A DNA stretch of 64,000 bases from Pseudomonas sp. MM223 (lineage in GTDB: Bacteria; Pseudomonadota; Gammaproteobacteria; Pseudomonadales; Pseudomonadaceae), in contig OX352322.1 in the NCBI GenBank assembly GCA_947090765.1, positions 3,827,501-3,891,500 of the forward strand, given 5' to 3'. Within the stretch, counting starts at the first letter, position 1, and every line of letters starts with the position of its first letter. The position numbers and the translations under genes were made by a program. Under the pieces are notes generated by a model that did not search any database, was not told the origin of the DNA, and worked only from the letters and a program-made list of their open reading frames with translations. Shown here piece after piece: positions 38,782-47,551 of this stretch.

Positions 38782-39198
38782 TCACACGGTCTTGTGCGGT
38801 TCGGTGACGTAGAGCATGTTGCCGTCCGGGTCGAACATCGGGCGGTAGCGGTAGCGCGTGCCGTTGGGGTGCTGCCACTCGATGGGGTTGGCGGTGACCC
38901 ACTCGACCTTCCCGTCCAGGTAGGCGATGGCCTCGTCGAGGTTCTCCACTTCGAAGGCGAACGAGTCGAAGCCAGGCTTGTCTTCCAGGTTCACTGCGGT
39001 GCGGCGCTCCACGGGGGCGGTGCTGGTGGTGTGGAACAGGTACAGGGTGACGTTGCCCATTTCGATGGCGGCCCACTTTTCTTCGGCCACGTAAGGCAAG
39101 AAGAAGCCCAGGCCGAGGGTGCCGTGGTAGAAGTCGACCAGGCGCTGCACGTCGTTGCTGAGGATGTCCATGTTGTCGAGGCGTTTGAGCTTGAGCAT
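38782..39198 (-). CDS. VOC-superfamily protein (glyoxalase/dioxygenase fold)
   Basis: The 138-residue protein from MLKLKRLDNMDILS shows the beta-alpha-beta3 pattern of the vicinal oxygen chelate fold, with a C-terminal FDPDGNMLYVTEP strand. It could be a lyase, isomerase or ring-cleavage dioxygenase; the length is that of a single-domain subunit. It belongs to the Rieske operon by spacing and direction. Confidence 0.8.
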   Translation of the reverse strand: MLKLKRLDNMDILSNDVQRLVDFYHGTLGLGFFLPYVAEEKWAAIEMGNVTLYLFHTTSTAPVERRTAVNLEDKPGFDSFAFEVENLDEAIAYLDGKVEWVTANPIEWQHPNGTRYRYRPMFDPDGNMLYVTEPHKTV

Positions 39199-39232
39199 GG
39201 GTATGGCTCCAGTGGGTTGGGTAAAAAAGGGT

Positions 39233-40288
39233 TTACAGGTGCCGGCACGGGCCGCCGGGCAACGCACGCAATGTGCCGCCGGGTACGTCCAGGCAAATGC
39301 TGGCCAGCGTGGCGTACTGGCCGGTTTCGGGCAGTGCCGGGTCGGGGTGGCAGCACAGTGCGCCGGTGCTGCCCAGGTGGCTGTTGAGCGCACCGAGCAA
39401 GTCCTGGGCGCTGAGCTGCGTGCGCCCGCTCAGGCGCCGGCGCAACAGGTCGTGGCGCACCAGCGTGTCGGGATAGGCCGCAGGCTCGGTGTCGTAGGGC
39501 CGTACGGCGTCGGCCAGAAAATGGTTGGTGTGGATCAGCAGCCCGGCCACATCGGGGAACACCAGTGCGGGGCCGCCTGGGTGCAGTTCCACCGACACGG
39601 CCGCACTGGCGCCCTGCTCCGCCGCCACCAGGGTCAGTACGCTGGAAGCCGACACCGGTGCGGTGTGGCACAGTTGCAGCGCGTGGTTGATGTCGGCGCA
39701 GCTGTCCAGCAACCAGCGCGACAGCACATGCACCGGCAGGCCGATGCCCTCACCGTCGCGCTGGTGATGGAGGATGTTGAAATGCACACCCAGGCCGCGG
39801 TCGTTCACCCCGGGTTTGCCGACGATGCCGTATTCCGTGACAGTGGTGGTCAAGCGCCCGTCGGCATGGGGGATTTCCCATACCAGCCAGAGCCCGGCAA
39901 ATTCGGCGTACCAGTCCCAGGTCTGGGCGGTGACGGGCGCACCGAAGGGGTCGGCCAGCACCACGGTCGAGCATTCGCCGCGCAGCTGAACGCCCAGGTA
40001 CGCAAGGATTTCGGTGCGCGCATTGATGGCCCCCACCTGCTCGGGGGCCAACCCGGCACCGGCGGCGATGCCCAGGATTTCTTCATGCAAGGGCGCGGCG
40101 AATGCAGCGATGGCCGCCAGCGCCTGGCTGCCCAGCGCGTGCAGGTCGTAGGGGCGCTTGGCCACGCGGGCGAACAAGGCTTCATAAGTGCTTACTGTCT
40201 GGCGTACCTTGTCGGCGAACACTTCACCAAATTCACGACCACGGTTGAACGGGGTGCACACCTGCGAGCGGAAGATGACCGGGCTCAT
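39233..40288 (-). CDS. C45-family acyltransferase/amidohydrolase (Ntn hydrolase)
   Basis: The 351-residue protein resembles acyl-CoA:6-aminopenicillanate acyltransferase family members. The likely self-cleavage nucleophile is the cysteine in QLRGECSTVVLAD near residue 105, followed by the WDWY segment typical of the family. The family hydrolyses or transfers amide-bound acyl groups. Its ATG overlaps the deacetylase stop (ATGA), so the two are coupled. In this operon it may release an amine from an N-acyl substrate. Confidence 0.8.
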   Translation of the reverse strand: MSPVIFRSQVCTPFNRGREFGEVFADKVRQTVSTYEALFARVAKRPYDLHALGSQALAAIAAFAAPLHEEILGIAAGAGLAPEQVGAINARTEILAYLGVQLRGECSTVVLADPFGAPVTAQTWDWYAEFAGLWLVWEIPHADGRLTTTVTEYGIVGKPGVNDRGLGVHFNILHHQRDGEGIGLPVHVLSRWLLDSCADINHALQLCHTAPVSASSVLTLVAAEQGASAAVSVELHPGGPALVFPDVAGLLIHTNHFLADAVRPYDTEPAAYPDTLVRHDLLRRRLSGRTQLSAQDLLGALNSHLGSTGALCCHPDPALPETGQYATLASICLDVPGGTLRALPGGPCRHL

Positions 40289-41123
40289 GCGGCCCCCTTC
40301 ACAAGCTGCGGCGCCACATGCGCGGCCACGGCATCAAGGCGGGCAAACCATACGTCGCCATCGCTGACCATGCGCTCTACCAGGCGCTCCAGTTGCTCGA
40401 AGCGCGCCGCACGGCCGATCACCTCGGGGTGCATGGTGAAGCTGGTGTGGCGGGCATCGCGGCGCGCCGATTCGTACTCGGCCAGCCAGGTGTCGAACAG
40501 CATGCGCGGGTGGCTGAAGTTGCCACCGTTGTCGATGCCCCAGCCAAACATCGGGTAATCGTCCAGCGACCAGTGCACGGGCAGTTCTAGAATCGAGGCG
40601 CCGTTGCAGGTTTCCACGTAGGGGCGGTCGTCGCCCATGCAGCTGGAGTCGTAGACGAAGCCATGGCGCAACAACAGCGCGAAGGTTTCGGGGGTCAGCC
40701 CCAGGACGACGAGCGATACCCCGCCGGCTTCGGCGCACCGGCACGGGCCAGGGCTTCCAGGCCGCGCTCCATTTCGTCCACCTGCTCCTGCACCGACACC
40801 TTGTCGCTGCGCAGGTGCATGTGGCCGTGGTGGCCGACCTCGTGCCCGGCCTGCAGCAGGGTTTCGACCAGTTGCGGGTGCTGCTCTGCGGTGTAGCCCG
40901 GCACGAAGAAGGTTGCCGCAATGCCATGGCGACGCAGCAGTTCGAGAATGCGCGGCACTCCGCGGGTAACACCAAAGCGGCCTTCGGACAGGCTGGTCAG
41001 GCGCCGGGCGAAGCTTGGGCTCTCGCCCAGGTAGCCGGCTTCGGCGTCAACGTCGAAGGTCAGCGACACGGCGGTCGACTTGTGCTGCGGCCAGTGCTGC
41101 CTGGCCTGGTAATCGGTTTTCAT
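40285..41123 (-). pseudogene. Polysaccharide deacetylase-family amidohydrolase, frameshifted
   Basis: The N-terminal part from MKTDYQARQHW has the NodB-type motifs SLTFDVDAEAG and GHEVGHHGHMH. The C-terminal part LTPETFALLLRHGFVYDSS to the end lies in another frame. The break is near 40698-40703; one extra base would turn WG-stop into WxLTPETF as in relatives. The group includes PuuE-like enzymes that hydrolyse C-N bonds of small cyclic amides, so sugar deacetylation is not implied. The intact length would be about 279 residues. Confidence 0.82.
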
Positions 41124-41227
41124 CGGCTTCTCCGGTGGTTCGTCGGCTTTACGCGGGCGCAGGCGTCCCCTGGGCTGGGCTCGTGGAGCGCAGCCTGCAC
41201 CCGGCATGGCCGGTGGCTTCTAGAAAG

Positions 41228-42871
41228 TCAGATAACGGTAAGTTCGGCGCTGATCCACACCACGGCAGCCCCCAGCAGCAACGCCAGGTAAGGCCACAGG
41301 CCCGCACGTGCGTGGGGCAGTTCGATGTCACGGCGCATCGATTCAGGGAACTGGCCCTTGTCCTGGATGTAGTGCCGGTAGATGAACACCGGCACGATCA
41401 ACAGCGCCGCCAACAGGCCGTTGCGCAAGGTGTTCTCACCCAGGAAGTTGGCGCCGGCACCCACGAACGCCAGGTCGATAAAGCCACACAGCGCACCCAG
41501 GCCCAACAGCCAGGCCGAGCATTTGTAAGGGCGCGGCCAGTCGGCGCGGTCCAGCCGGTGAATCCAGCCAGACTGCAGGTTGAGGAAGACGAAGAGCATG
41601 TAGCAGACGTTGGAGATGGCCAGCACCGACATGTAGTTGGACATCAGCAACAGCACCACATTGAAGCCCAGATCGGTCCACATGGCCCGGGTCGGCGCAC
41701 CGTGCTCATTGACGTGGGACAGGTACTTGGGCAGCCAGCCATCCACCGAAGCCTGGTAGAGGGTGCGCGACGAACCCATCATCGCAGTCATTACCAGCAG
41801 CAGTACCGACAGCACCATCATCACGATGATCACGTTGAACACCACTGCCCCGCCGCCAACAAAATGCGCCATGGCCGCGCCGACCCCGGAGCCGTCGACG
41901 ATGGCCGGCGCCAGCATGCCCTCCAGGCCCAGTTTGCCCTGGAAGGTCAGCGGCACCACGATGAACATGAAGAGGCACAGCAGGCCCGAGGCAAAAATGG
42001 CCTTGAAGGTGTCTTTTTGCGGGTCTTTGAATTCGCGGGTGTAGCACACCGCCGTCTCGAAGGCGAAGGTGGACCAACAGGCCAGGAACATGGCGCCCAT
42101 GGCCAGGCTGATACCGGCCGCGTTCCAGCTGCCCATCACTGCAGCACCTGACGCATCGTGGCTCAGGGGCAACAGCGGCAGGAAATTGCTGGCCGGCATG
42201 TCGCCGGTAAACAACGGCACCAGCGAAACCAACAGCAAGGGTGCCAGCGAGGCAATGCCGAGGATGCGCTGCATGCGTGCCGCCGCCGAGGCGCCGCTGT
42301 GTTGCAGCCAGAAGGTGATCAGCATGAACACCAGCCCCAGTACGAAGGTAGCGTTGATCCGCAGGGTCAGGCCTTCGGTGATGAAACCCAGGTCCAGCAG
42401 CTTCAGTTGCCAGGTGTTAACCAGCGAATCTGCCGGGAACAGGCTGCTGAGCATGTAGCCAGCGGCAAGGCTGGTGCCCAGTGCCAGCATCGGCGACCAG
42501 GCCAGCCAGTTGCACCACACCGACACCGGTGCGACGAACTTGCTGTAGCGCACCCAGCCGAGCGCGCCGTATACCGAAGCGCCGCCGGATTTATGGGGGT
42601 AAAGGCCGGATATTTCCGCATAGGTGAAGCACTGCACGAAGCCGATCAGCATCGCCAGCACCCAGATGAACCACGCCGGCTGGCCGATGAACGCGGCCAC
42701 ACCGCCAATGGTGAACAGCACGCTGACCGGCACCCCGCTGGTGACCCAGAAGGCGTCTCGCCAGGTGAGGCTGCGTTGCAGCTGATGGCCAGAGCCCGAC
42801 ATGCCCGTCACCTCGCCAGCGGCCAGGTTGATTCCGTCCTGAGGAAGAGTACGCACGGCAAGACACCTCAT
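41228..42871 (-). CDS. APC-superfamily amino acid/amine permease
   Basis: The product of about 547 residues (start MRCLAVRTLPQDG) has about 12 to 14 membrane segments, with the first conserved block SLTWRDAFWVTSGVPVSVLF and a second GLYPHKSGGASVYG. It is likely the uptake system for the substrate of the Rieske operon and is its first gene. Its promoter region holds a TTGCGCAA palindrome shared with the promoter of the gamma-glutamyl ligase gene. Confidence 0.85.
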   Translation of the reverse strand: MRCLAVRTLPQDGINLAAGEVTGMSGSGHQLQRSLTWRDAFWVTSGVPVSVLFTIGGVAAFIGQPAWFIWVLAMLIGFVQCFTYAEISGLYPHKSGGASVYGALGWVRYSKFVAPVSVWCNWLAWSPMLALGTSLAAGYMLSSLFPADSLVNTWQLKLLDLGFITEGLTLRINATFVLGLVFMLITFWLQHSGASAAARMQRILGIASLAPLLLVSLVPLFTGDMPASNFLPLLPLSHDASGAAVMGSWNAAGISLAMGAMFLACWSTFAFETAVCYTREFKDPQKDTFKAIFASGLLCLFMFIVVPLTFQGKLGLEGMLAPAIVDGSGVGAAMAHFVGGGAVVFNVIIVMMVLSVLLLVMTAMMGSSRTLYQASVDGWLPKYLSHVNEHGAPTRAMWTDLGFNVVLLLMSNYMSVLAISNVCYMLFVFLNLQSGWIHRLDRADWPRPYKCSAWLLGLGALCGFIDLAFVGAGANFLGENTLRNGLLAALLIVPVFIYRHYIQDKGQFPESMRRDIELPHARAGLWPYLALLLGAAVVWISAELTVI

Positions 42872-42960
42872 TATTGTGATTGTAGTGGGCGACGCTGCGA
42901 TGGGCAGAGGGCAAGCCAAATTTCTGCGCATGCGTAGAATAAGTAACTACAAAAATACGC

Positions 42961-42970
42961 ATTGCGCAAT
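42961..42970. promoter_or_regulatory. Palindrome ATTGCGCAAT upstream of the APC permease
   Basis: A perfect 10-base palindrome 90 bases before the permease start. The core TTGCGCAA recurs at 44002-44009 and 44027-44034 near the Lrp gene. It is a candidate Lrp-family site. Confidence 0.6.
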
Positions 42971-43127
42971 CAAATTGAGATATTTTTAATGCATGCGCCA
43001 TTTCGGAGCATTACATTCCAAATAGGTGCATGGCGGGGGATGGCGCGCCAGAGCGGGCGGCACTGGGATTGAAGGGGATAGGGGGAGGCACCCGAGGGCT
43101 TGCCTTGGGATATGCAGGGGTGCGGAA

Positions 43128-43375
43128 ATCGAGCGCCGCCCGCGCGGCGCATCGCCGGCAAGCCAGCTCCCACATTTGTTTCGGGCCAGTGAAGCCTGTT
43201 ACAGAGGTGCGCGGCCCTCTGTATGTCCCATTTGATATCGCGGCTAGCGCTGCTGCTCTTCAACCATCCCCAGCCATGCACCAAGGGGCACGCGCGCCGA
43301 CGGCTCAGGAATGACTGGCCCGAAACAAATGTGGGGCTGGCTTGCCGGCGATGCGCCGCGCGGGCGGCGCTCGAT
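43128..43375. repeat. Long inverted repeat (62-63 base arms) downstream of the Lrp gene
   Basis: Arms at 43128-43190 and 43314-43375 are complementary except for a single extra base, and enclose 123 bases. The arms contain the second REP class (CATCGCCGGCAAGCC). The 42872-43405 gap otherwise holds only the permease promoter with its palindrome. Confidence 0.85.
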
Positions 43376-43405
43376 CTCACAGGCGGTGCATGCCTGAAGC
43401 CAGGG

Positions 43406-43873
43406 TCAATCCCTCGGATCAAGGCTCGGCAAGGTAAACCGCAACTTGTGCACCTTCACTTCCTGCGTCGACTGCACCTCGTGCACACCCGGCAGGCTGC
43501 GCACGCGCTGCTGCAGGTTCCACAGGCTCTCGTCATCACGGCACAGCACCTGCACGCAGATGTCGGCCACACCCATGATGGTCGACAGGTAGCTGACCTC
43601 GGTCCAGCGGCCCAGGGTATCGATCACACGGTCGTGGTCCTGTGGGGCAACCTTGACGAACAGTAGCGCAAGCTTGGCATGCCCCAGTTTGGACGGGTCG
43701 GTAAAGGCCAGGATCTGCACCACCCCTTGGTCCTGCAGGCGCTTGACCCGTGTGCGGATGGTCGCTTCGGGTACCGAAAGCGTGCGGGCAATTTCGCGAA
43801 ATGCGCGGCGGCCATCCATCTGCAGTTCGCGGACGATGCCCAGGTCGAGGTCGTCGAGGGTCGATATAGACAT
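43406..43873 (-). CDS. Lrp/AsnC-family regulator
   Basis: The 155-residue protein from MSISTLDDLDLGIVREL has an N-terminal helix-turn-helix (RAFREIARTLSVPEATIRTR) and a C-terminal RAM/ACT-like domain ending in a typical strand. It is divergent from the gamma-glutamyl ligase gene and upstream of the permease gene on the same strand. TTGCGCAA palindromes in both promoters suggest it controls both units. The ligand is probably an amino acid or amine. Confidence 0.88.
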   Translation of the reverse strand: MSISTLDDLDLGIVRELQMDGRRAFREIARTLSVPEATIRTRVKRLQDQGVVQILAFTDPSKLGHAKLALLFVKVAPQDHDRVIDTLGRWTEVSYLSTIMGVADICVQVLCRDDESLWNLQQRVRSLPGVHEVQSTQEVKVHKLRFTLPSLDPRD

Positions 43874-43970
43874 GTAAGGGGTTCCGTAGCGTGGCGCCGG
43901 GGTAGAAATCGGCTGAAAGCCTACCAGATTCACGGCGGGGCTTGTCGTCGCCGCCATGGCAGGATAGTCG

Positions 43971-44035
43971 ATGCGCAACATATAAGTTATTTTTTGTTGC
44001 ATTGCGCAACTTTATACCCATATATTTTGCGCAAA
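43971..44035. promoter_or_regulatory. Cluster of TGCGCAA palindromes in the Lrp/ligase divergent promoter
   Basis: ATGCGCAA at 43971-43978, ATTGCGCAAC at 44001-44010 and TTTGCGCAAA at 44026-44035 (perfect palindrome). The second and third are spaced 25 bases. Several phased sites are usual for Lrp octamers. Confidence 0.65.
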
Positions 44036-44074
44036 CAACAACACAACACGGCAACCGCCGTGACCGAGGCCCCC

Positions 44075-45439
44075 ATGCACTTCGCCGACCTGCACGAAGC
44101 CCAGGACTTCCTGGCCCAAAACCCCGATATCGAAATGGTCGAGCTGTTCATCCTCGACGCCAACGGCGTGCCTCGCGGCAAGCTGCTGCACCGTGAGGAG
44201 CTGCTGGCCGTGTACCAGGCCGGGCGACCGCTGCCCAGCACCATCCTCGGGCTGACCTTGCACGGCGAAGACGTGGAAGACTCTGGCCTGGTGTGGGATG
44301 TCGGCGATATCGACTGCCGCGCCTACCCGCTGCCCGGCAGCCTGGTACGCCTGCCATGGCGGCAGATCCCTACCGCTGCGGTGCAGGTCAGCATGCACCC
44401 CGAGCAAGGCATGCCGGCCAGCATTGCCGACCCACGCCACGTGCTGCTGCAAGTGATCGACGGCCTCAAGGCTGACGGTTTTCACCCAGTGATGGCCTGT
44501 GAACTGGAGTTCTACCTGCTGGACGCCCGCCGCGACGAGAACGGCCGCCCACAACCGGCGCGCGATGCCGACGGTGGGCGCCCGCAAGCCACCCAGGTAT
44601 ATGGCCTGCGCGAACTGGAACAAATCGAACCTTTCCTTGCTGACCTGTACGCCGCCTGCAAGGCGCAGGGCATACCGGCACGCACGGCGATATCCGAATA
44701 CGCCCCCGGGCAAGTAGAAATCACCCTTGAGCACGGCGACGCGCTCGCCGCCATGGACCAAGCCGTACGCTACAAGCGATTGGTCAAGGGGGTGGCGCAC
44801 AAGCACGGGATGCAGGCGTGCTTCATGGCCAAGCCCTTTGATGACCTGGCGGGCACCGGCATGCACATGCACGTATCACTGGCCGACGCCGGGGGCCACA
44901 ACCTGTTTGCCAGCGAAGACCCGGCGGGTACCCCGCTGCTGCGCCAGGCGGTGGGCGGTATGCTGGCCAGCCTGCTCGACTCGCTGTTGCTGTTCTGCCC
45001 CAACGCCAACTCTTACCGGCGCTTCCAGGCCAACAGCTATGCCCCGCTGGCACCGACCTGGGGCTGCGACAATCGCACCGTAAGCCTGCGAGTGCCCGGT
45101 GGCCCGGCGCACACCCGGCATGTGGAGCACCGCATCTGCGGCGCCGATGCCAACCCGTACCTGGCAGCGGCTGCCATCCTGGCCGGTATCCACCGCGGCA
45201 TCCGTGAACGCCTGGACCCGGGCGCCCCCGTCGAAGGCAACGGTTACGCCCAGGCCAAGCAACTGCTGCCCACCGACTGGCTGACTTCGCTGCGGGCACT
45301 TGAAGCTTCCAGCTGGGCGCGGGATGCCCTGGGCCATGCGTTCCTGGGTGTGTACCTGAAGGTCAAGCAAGCCGAATACCGCCAGTTCATGGGCGAAGTT
45401 GGCGAACAGGACTGGCGCTGGTACCTGCACCAGGCATAA
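44075..45439 (+). CDS. Glutamine synthetase-family gamma-glutamyl amine ligase (PuuA-like)
   Basis: The 454-residue protein from MHFADLHEAQDFL (a GTG 15 bases upstream is also open) has the GS catalytic domain: ACELEFYLLD, GTGMHMHVSL with the ATP-site residues, and NSYRRFQANSYAP. It lacks the adenylylation loop of true GlnA and the C-terminal is that of PuuA/GlnA4-type enzymes. It would join glutamate to an amine for oxidation. Followed by PuuB-, PuuD- and PuuC-like genes, it is the entry step of a gamma-glutamyl amine pathway. Confidence 0.85.
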   Translation: MHFADLHEAQDFLAQNPDIEMVELFILDANGVPRGKLLHREELLAVYQAGRPLPSTILGLTLHGEDVEDSGLVWDVGDIDCRAYPLPGSLVRLPWRQIPTAAVQVSMHPEQGMPASIADPRHVLLQVIDGLKADGFHPVMACELEFYLLDARRDENGRPQPARDADGGRPQATQVYGLRELEQIEPFLADLYAACKAQGIPARTAISEYAPGQVEITLEHGDALAAMDQAVRYKRLVKGVAHKHGMQACFMAKPFDDLAGTGMHMHVSLADAGGHNLFASEDPAGTPLLRQAVGGMLASLLDSLLLFCPNANSYRRFQANSYAPLAPTWGCDNRTVSLRVPGGPAHTRHVEHRICGADANPYLAAAAILAGIHRGIRERLDPGAPVEGNGYAQAKQLLPTDWLTSLRALEASSWARDALGHAFLGVYLKVKQAEYRQFMGEVGEQDWRWYLHQA

Positions 45440-45461
45440 CGGCGAACCCGGAGACCACCGC

Positions 45462-46772
45462 ATGAATGCTGCACTGCACGCCAGGCCTGCGCCCGAGCGC
45501 TCGCCGTCCTATTACAGCGCCACCCTGGCCGAAGAAACCCACTACCCCACCTTGCGCGGCGAGGTGGATGCCGACATTGCCATCATCGGCGGCGGCTTCA
45601 CCGGCATTGCCACCGCCGTGGAGCTGGCCGAGCGCGGCTACCGCGTGGCCCTGGTCGAAACCCACAAGATCGGCTGGGGCGCCAGCGGGCGCAACGGTGG
45701 CCAGGTCACCGGTAGCCTGTCAGGCGACACTGCCATGGACAAACAGATGCGCCGCTGGCTGGGCAACGATGTCGATGACTTCATCTGGCACCTGCGCTGG
45801 CGTGGCCATCAGATCATCGAGCAGCGGGTGGCCCGCTACGCCATCGCCTGCGACCTCAAGCGCGGCCACCTGCACGCGGCAATCAAGCCCTCGCACCTGG
45901 ACGAACTGAAAGCCTCGTACGACGAGGCCTGCCGCCGCGGCATGGGCGACCAGGTAAGCCTGCTGGACAGCGCCGCTGTGCGCCAGCACCTCGACAGCCC
46001 GCTGTACTGCGGGGCGCTGAAGAACACCCGCAACCTGCACCTGCACCCGCTCAACCTGTGCATCGGGGAGGCGCGTGCAGCAGCCAGCCTGGGCGCACAA
46101 GTGTTCGAGCATTCCGAGGTGCTGGAAATCATCCACGGCCCACGCCCGGCCGTTGTCACCCGCGAGGGGCGCATCAACGCCGCGCAGGTGATGCTGGCCG
46201 GCGACGTGTACCACAGGCTGGAAAAGAAACAGCTGAAGGGCAAGATCTTCCCGGCCATGGGCGGCATCGTCACCACCGCGCCGCTGGGTGAGCTGGCCCA
46301 GCGCATCAACCCGCAGGACCTGGCGGTGTACGACTGCCGCTTCGTGCTGGACTACTACCGCCTCACGGCCGACAAACGTCTGCTGTTCGGCGGTGGTGCC
46401 AACTACTCCGGGCGCGACTCGCGGGATATCGCCGCCGAGCTGCGCCCGTGCATCGAACGCACCTTCCCGGCCCTCAAAGGCGTGCCTATCGAGTTCCAGT
46501 GGAGTTGCGCCATGGGCATCGTGGTCAACCGTATCCCGCAGTTGGGCAAGCTGTCGCAGAACGTCTGGTACTGCCAGGGTTACTCCGGGCATGGCGTTGC
46601 CACCAGCCATGTCATGGGCGAGATCATGGCCACCGCCATGACCGGCAGCCTGGAGCAGTTCGACACCTTCGCCCGCTGCAAGCATGTGCGCGTACCGCTG
46701 GGCGATGTGTTCGGCAACGGCCTGCTGGCAGCGGGCATGTGGTACTACCAACTGCTCGAGAAGTTGCGCTGA
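45462..46772 (+). CDS. FAD-dependent gamma-glutamyl amine oxidase (PuuB-like)
   Basis: The 436-residue DAO-fold protein has the dinucleotide motif DADIAIIGGGFTGIATAVELAERG after about 40 residues and the C-terminal FAD contact YCQGYSGHGVATSHVMG. PuuB enzymes oxidise the primary amine of gamma-glutamylated diamines to an aldehyde. Its TGA overlaps the ATG of the hydrolase gene. Confidence 0.87.
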   Translation: MNAALHARPAPERSPSYYSATLAEETHYPTLRGEVDADIAIIGGGFTGIATAVELAERGYRVALVETHKIGWGASGRNGGQVTGSLSGDTAMDKQMRRWLGNDVDDFIWHLRWRGHQIIEQRVARYAIACDLKRGHLHAAIKPSHLDELKASYDEACRRGMGDQVSLLDSAAVRQHLDSPLYCGALKNTRNLHLHPLNLCIGEARAAASLGAQVFEHSEVLEIIHGPRPAVVTREGRINAAQVMLAGDVYHRLEKKQLKGKIFPAMGGIVTTAPLGELAQRINPQDLAVYDCRFVLDYYRLTADKRLLFGGGANYSGRDSRDIAAELRPCIERTFPALKGVPIEFQWSCAMGIVVNRIPQLGKLSQNVWYCQGYSGHGVATSHVMGEIMATAMTGSLEQFDTFARCKHVRVPLGDVFGNGLLAAGMWYYQLLEKLR

Positions 46773-47551
46773 TGGCCGCCCGCAAACCGCTGGTGGCGGT
46801 CAATGCCTGCGTGCGTCAGCTGGGCTTGCACCCCTTCCATGTGGCCGGGGAAAAATACCTGCGCGCCGTCGTCGAGGGCGCCGATGCACTGCCGCTGGTG
46901 GTGCCTGCCCTGCCCGGTCTAGTGGACCCGGCAACGTTGCTGGCCAACGTCGACGGCCTGTTGCTGACCGGCTCGCCCTCCAACCTTGAACCGCATCATT
47001 ACGCAGGCCCGCCCAGTGCCCCCGGCACCTTGCACGACCCGCAGCGCGATGCCTTCAACCTGCCGCTGATTCGCGCAGCGCTGGCCGCCAACGTACCGTT
47101 ACTGGCGATCTGCCGGGGCTTCCAGGAGCTGAACGTGGCCTTGGGCGGCAGCTTGCATGCGTGTGTGCATGAACTACCCGGCTATCAGGATCACCGCGAA
47201 CCGGCGGACCAGCCTGTTGCCGTGCAGTACGCCGCACGCCAGCCCCTGACCGTGATGCCCGGTGGCCTTTTACAGGCTGCCGGCCTACCGGCGCAATGCC
47301 TGGTCAACTCGATCCATGGCCAAGGCATCGACCGCCTGGCCATGGCCCTGCGCGTCGAAGCCGTGGCCTGCGACGGCCTGGTGGAAGCAGTATCGGTACG
47401 TGATGCCGGGTTCGCCCTCGGCGTGCAGTTCCACCCCGAATGGCAGGTCACTGCCCATCCCCATTACCTGGCCATCTTCCAGGCCTTCGGCGCCGCCTGT
47501 CGCAAGCGCGCGGCGCAACGTTCACAAGGAACCGACCATGACATTGGCTGA
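46772..47551 (+). CDS. Gamma-glutamyl-GABA hydrolase-like class I amidotransferase (PuuD-like)
   Basis: The 259-residue protein has the nucleophile motif AICRGFQELN and the histidine-glutamate pair in FHPEWQ. It belongs to peptidase family C26, which includes PuuD and splits gamma-glutamyl amides. Here it would release glutamate from the oxidised product. It overlaps the aldehyde dehydrogenase start by 14 bases, an order unlike the E. coli puu cluster, where puuC and puuD are arranged differently. Confidence 0.87.
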   Translation: MAARKPLVAVNACVRQLGLHPFHVAGEKYLRAVVEGADALPLVVPALPGLVDPATLLANVDGLLLTGSPSNLEPHHYAGPPSAPGTLHDPQRDAFNLPLIRAALAANVPLLAICRGFQELNVALGGSLHACVHELPGYQDHREPADQPVAVQYAARQPLTVMPGGLLQAAGLPAQCLVNSIHGQGIDRLAMALRVEAVACDGLVEAVSVRDAGFALGVQFHPEWQVTAHPHYLAIFQAFGAACRKRAAQRSQGTDHDIG

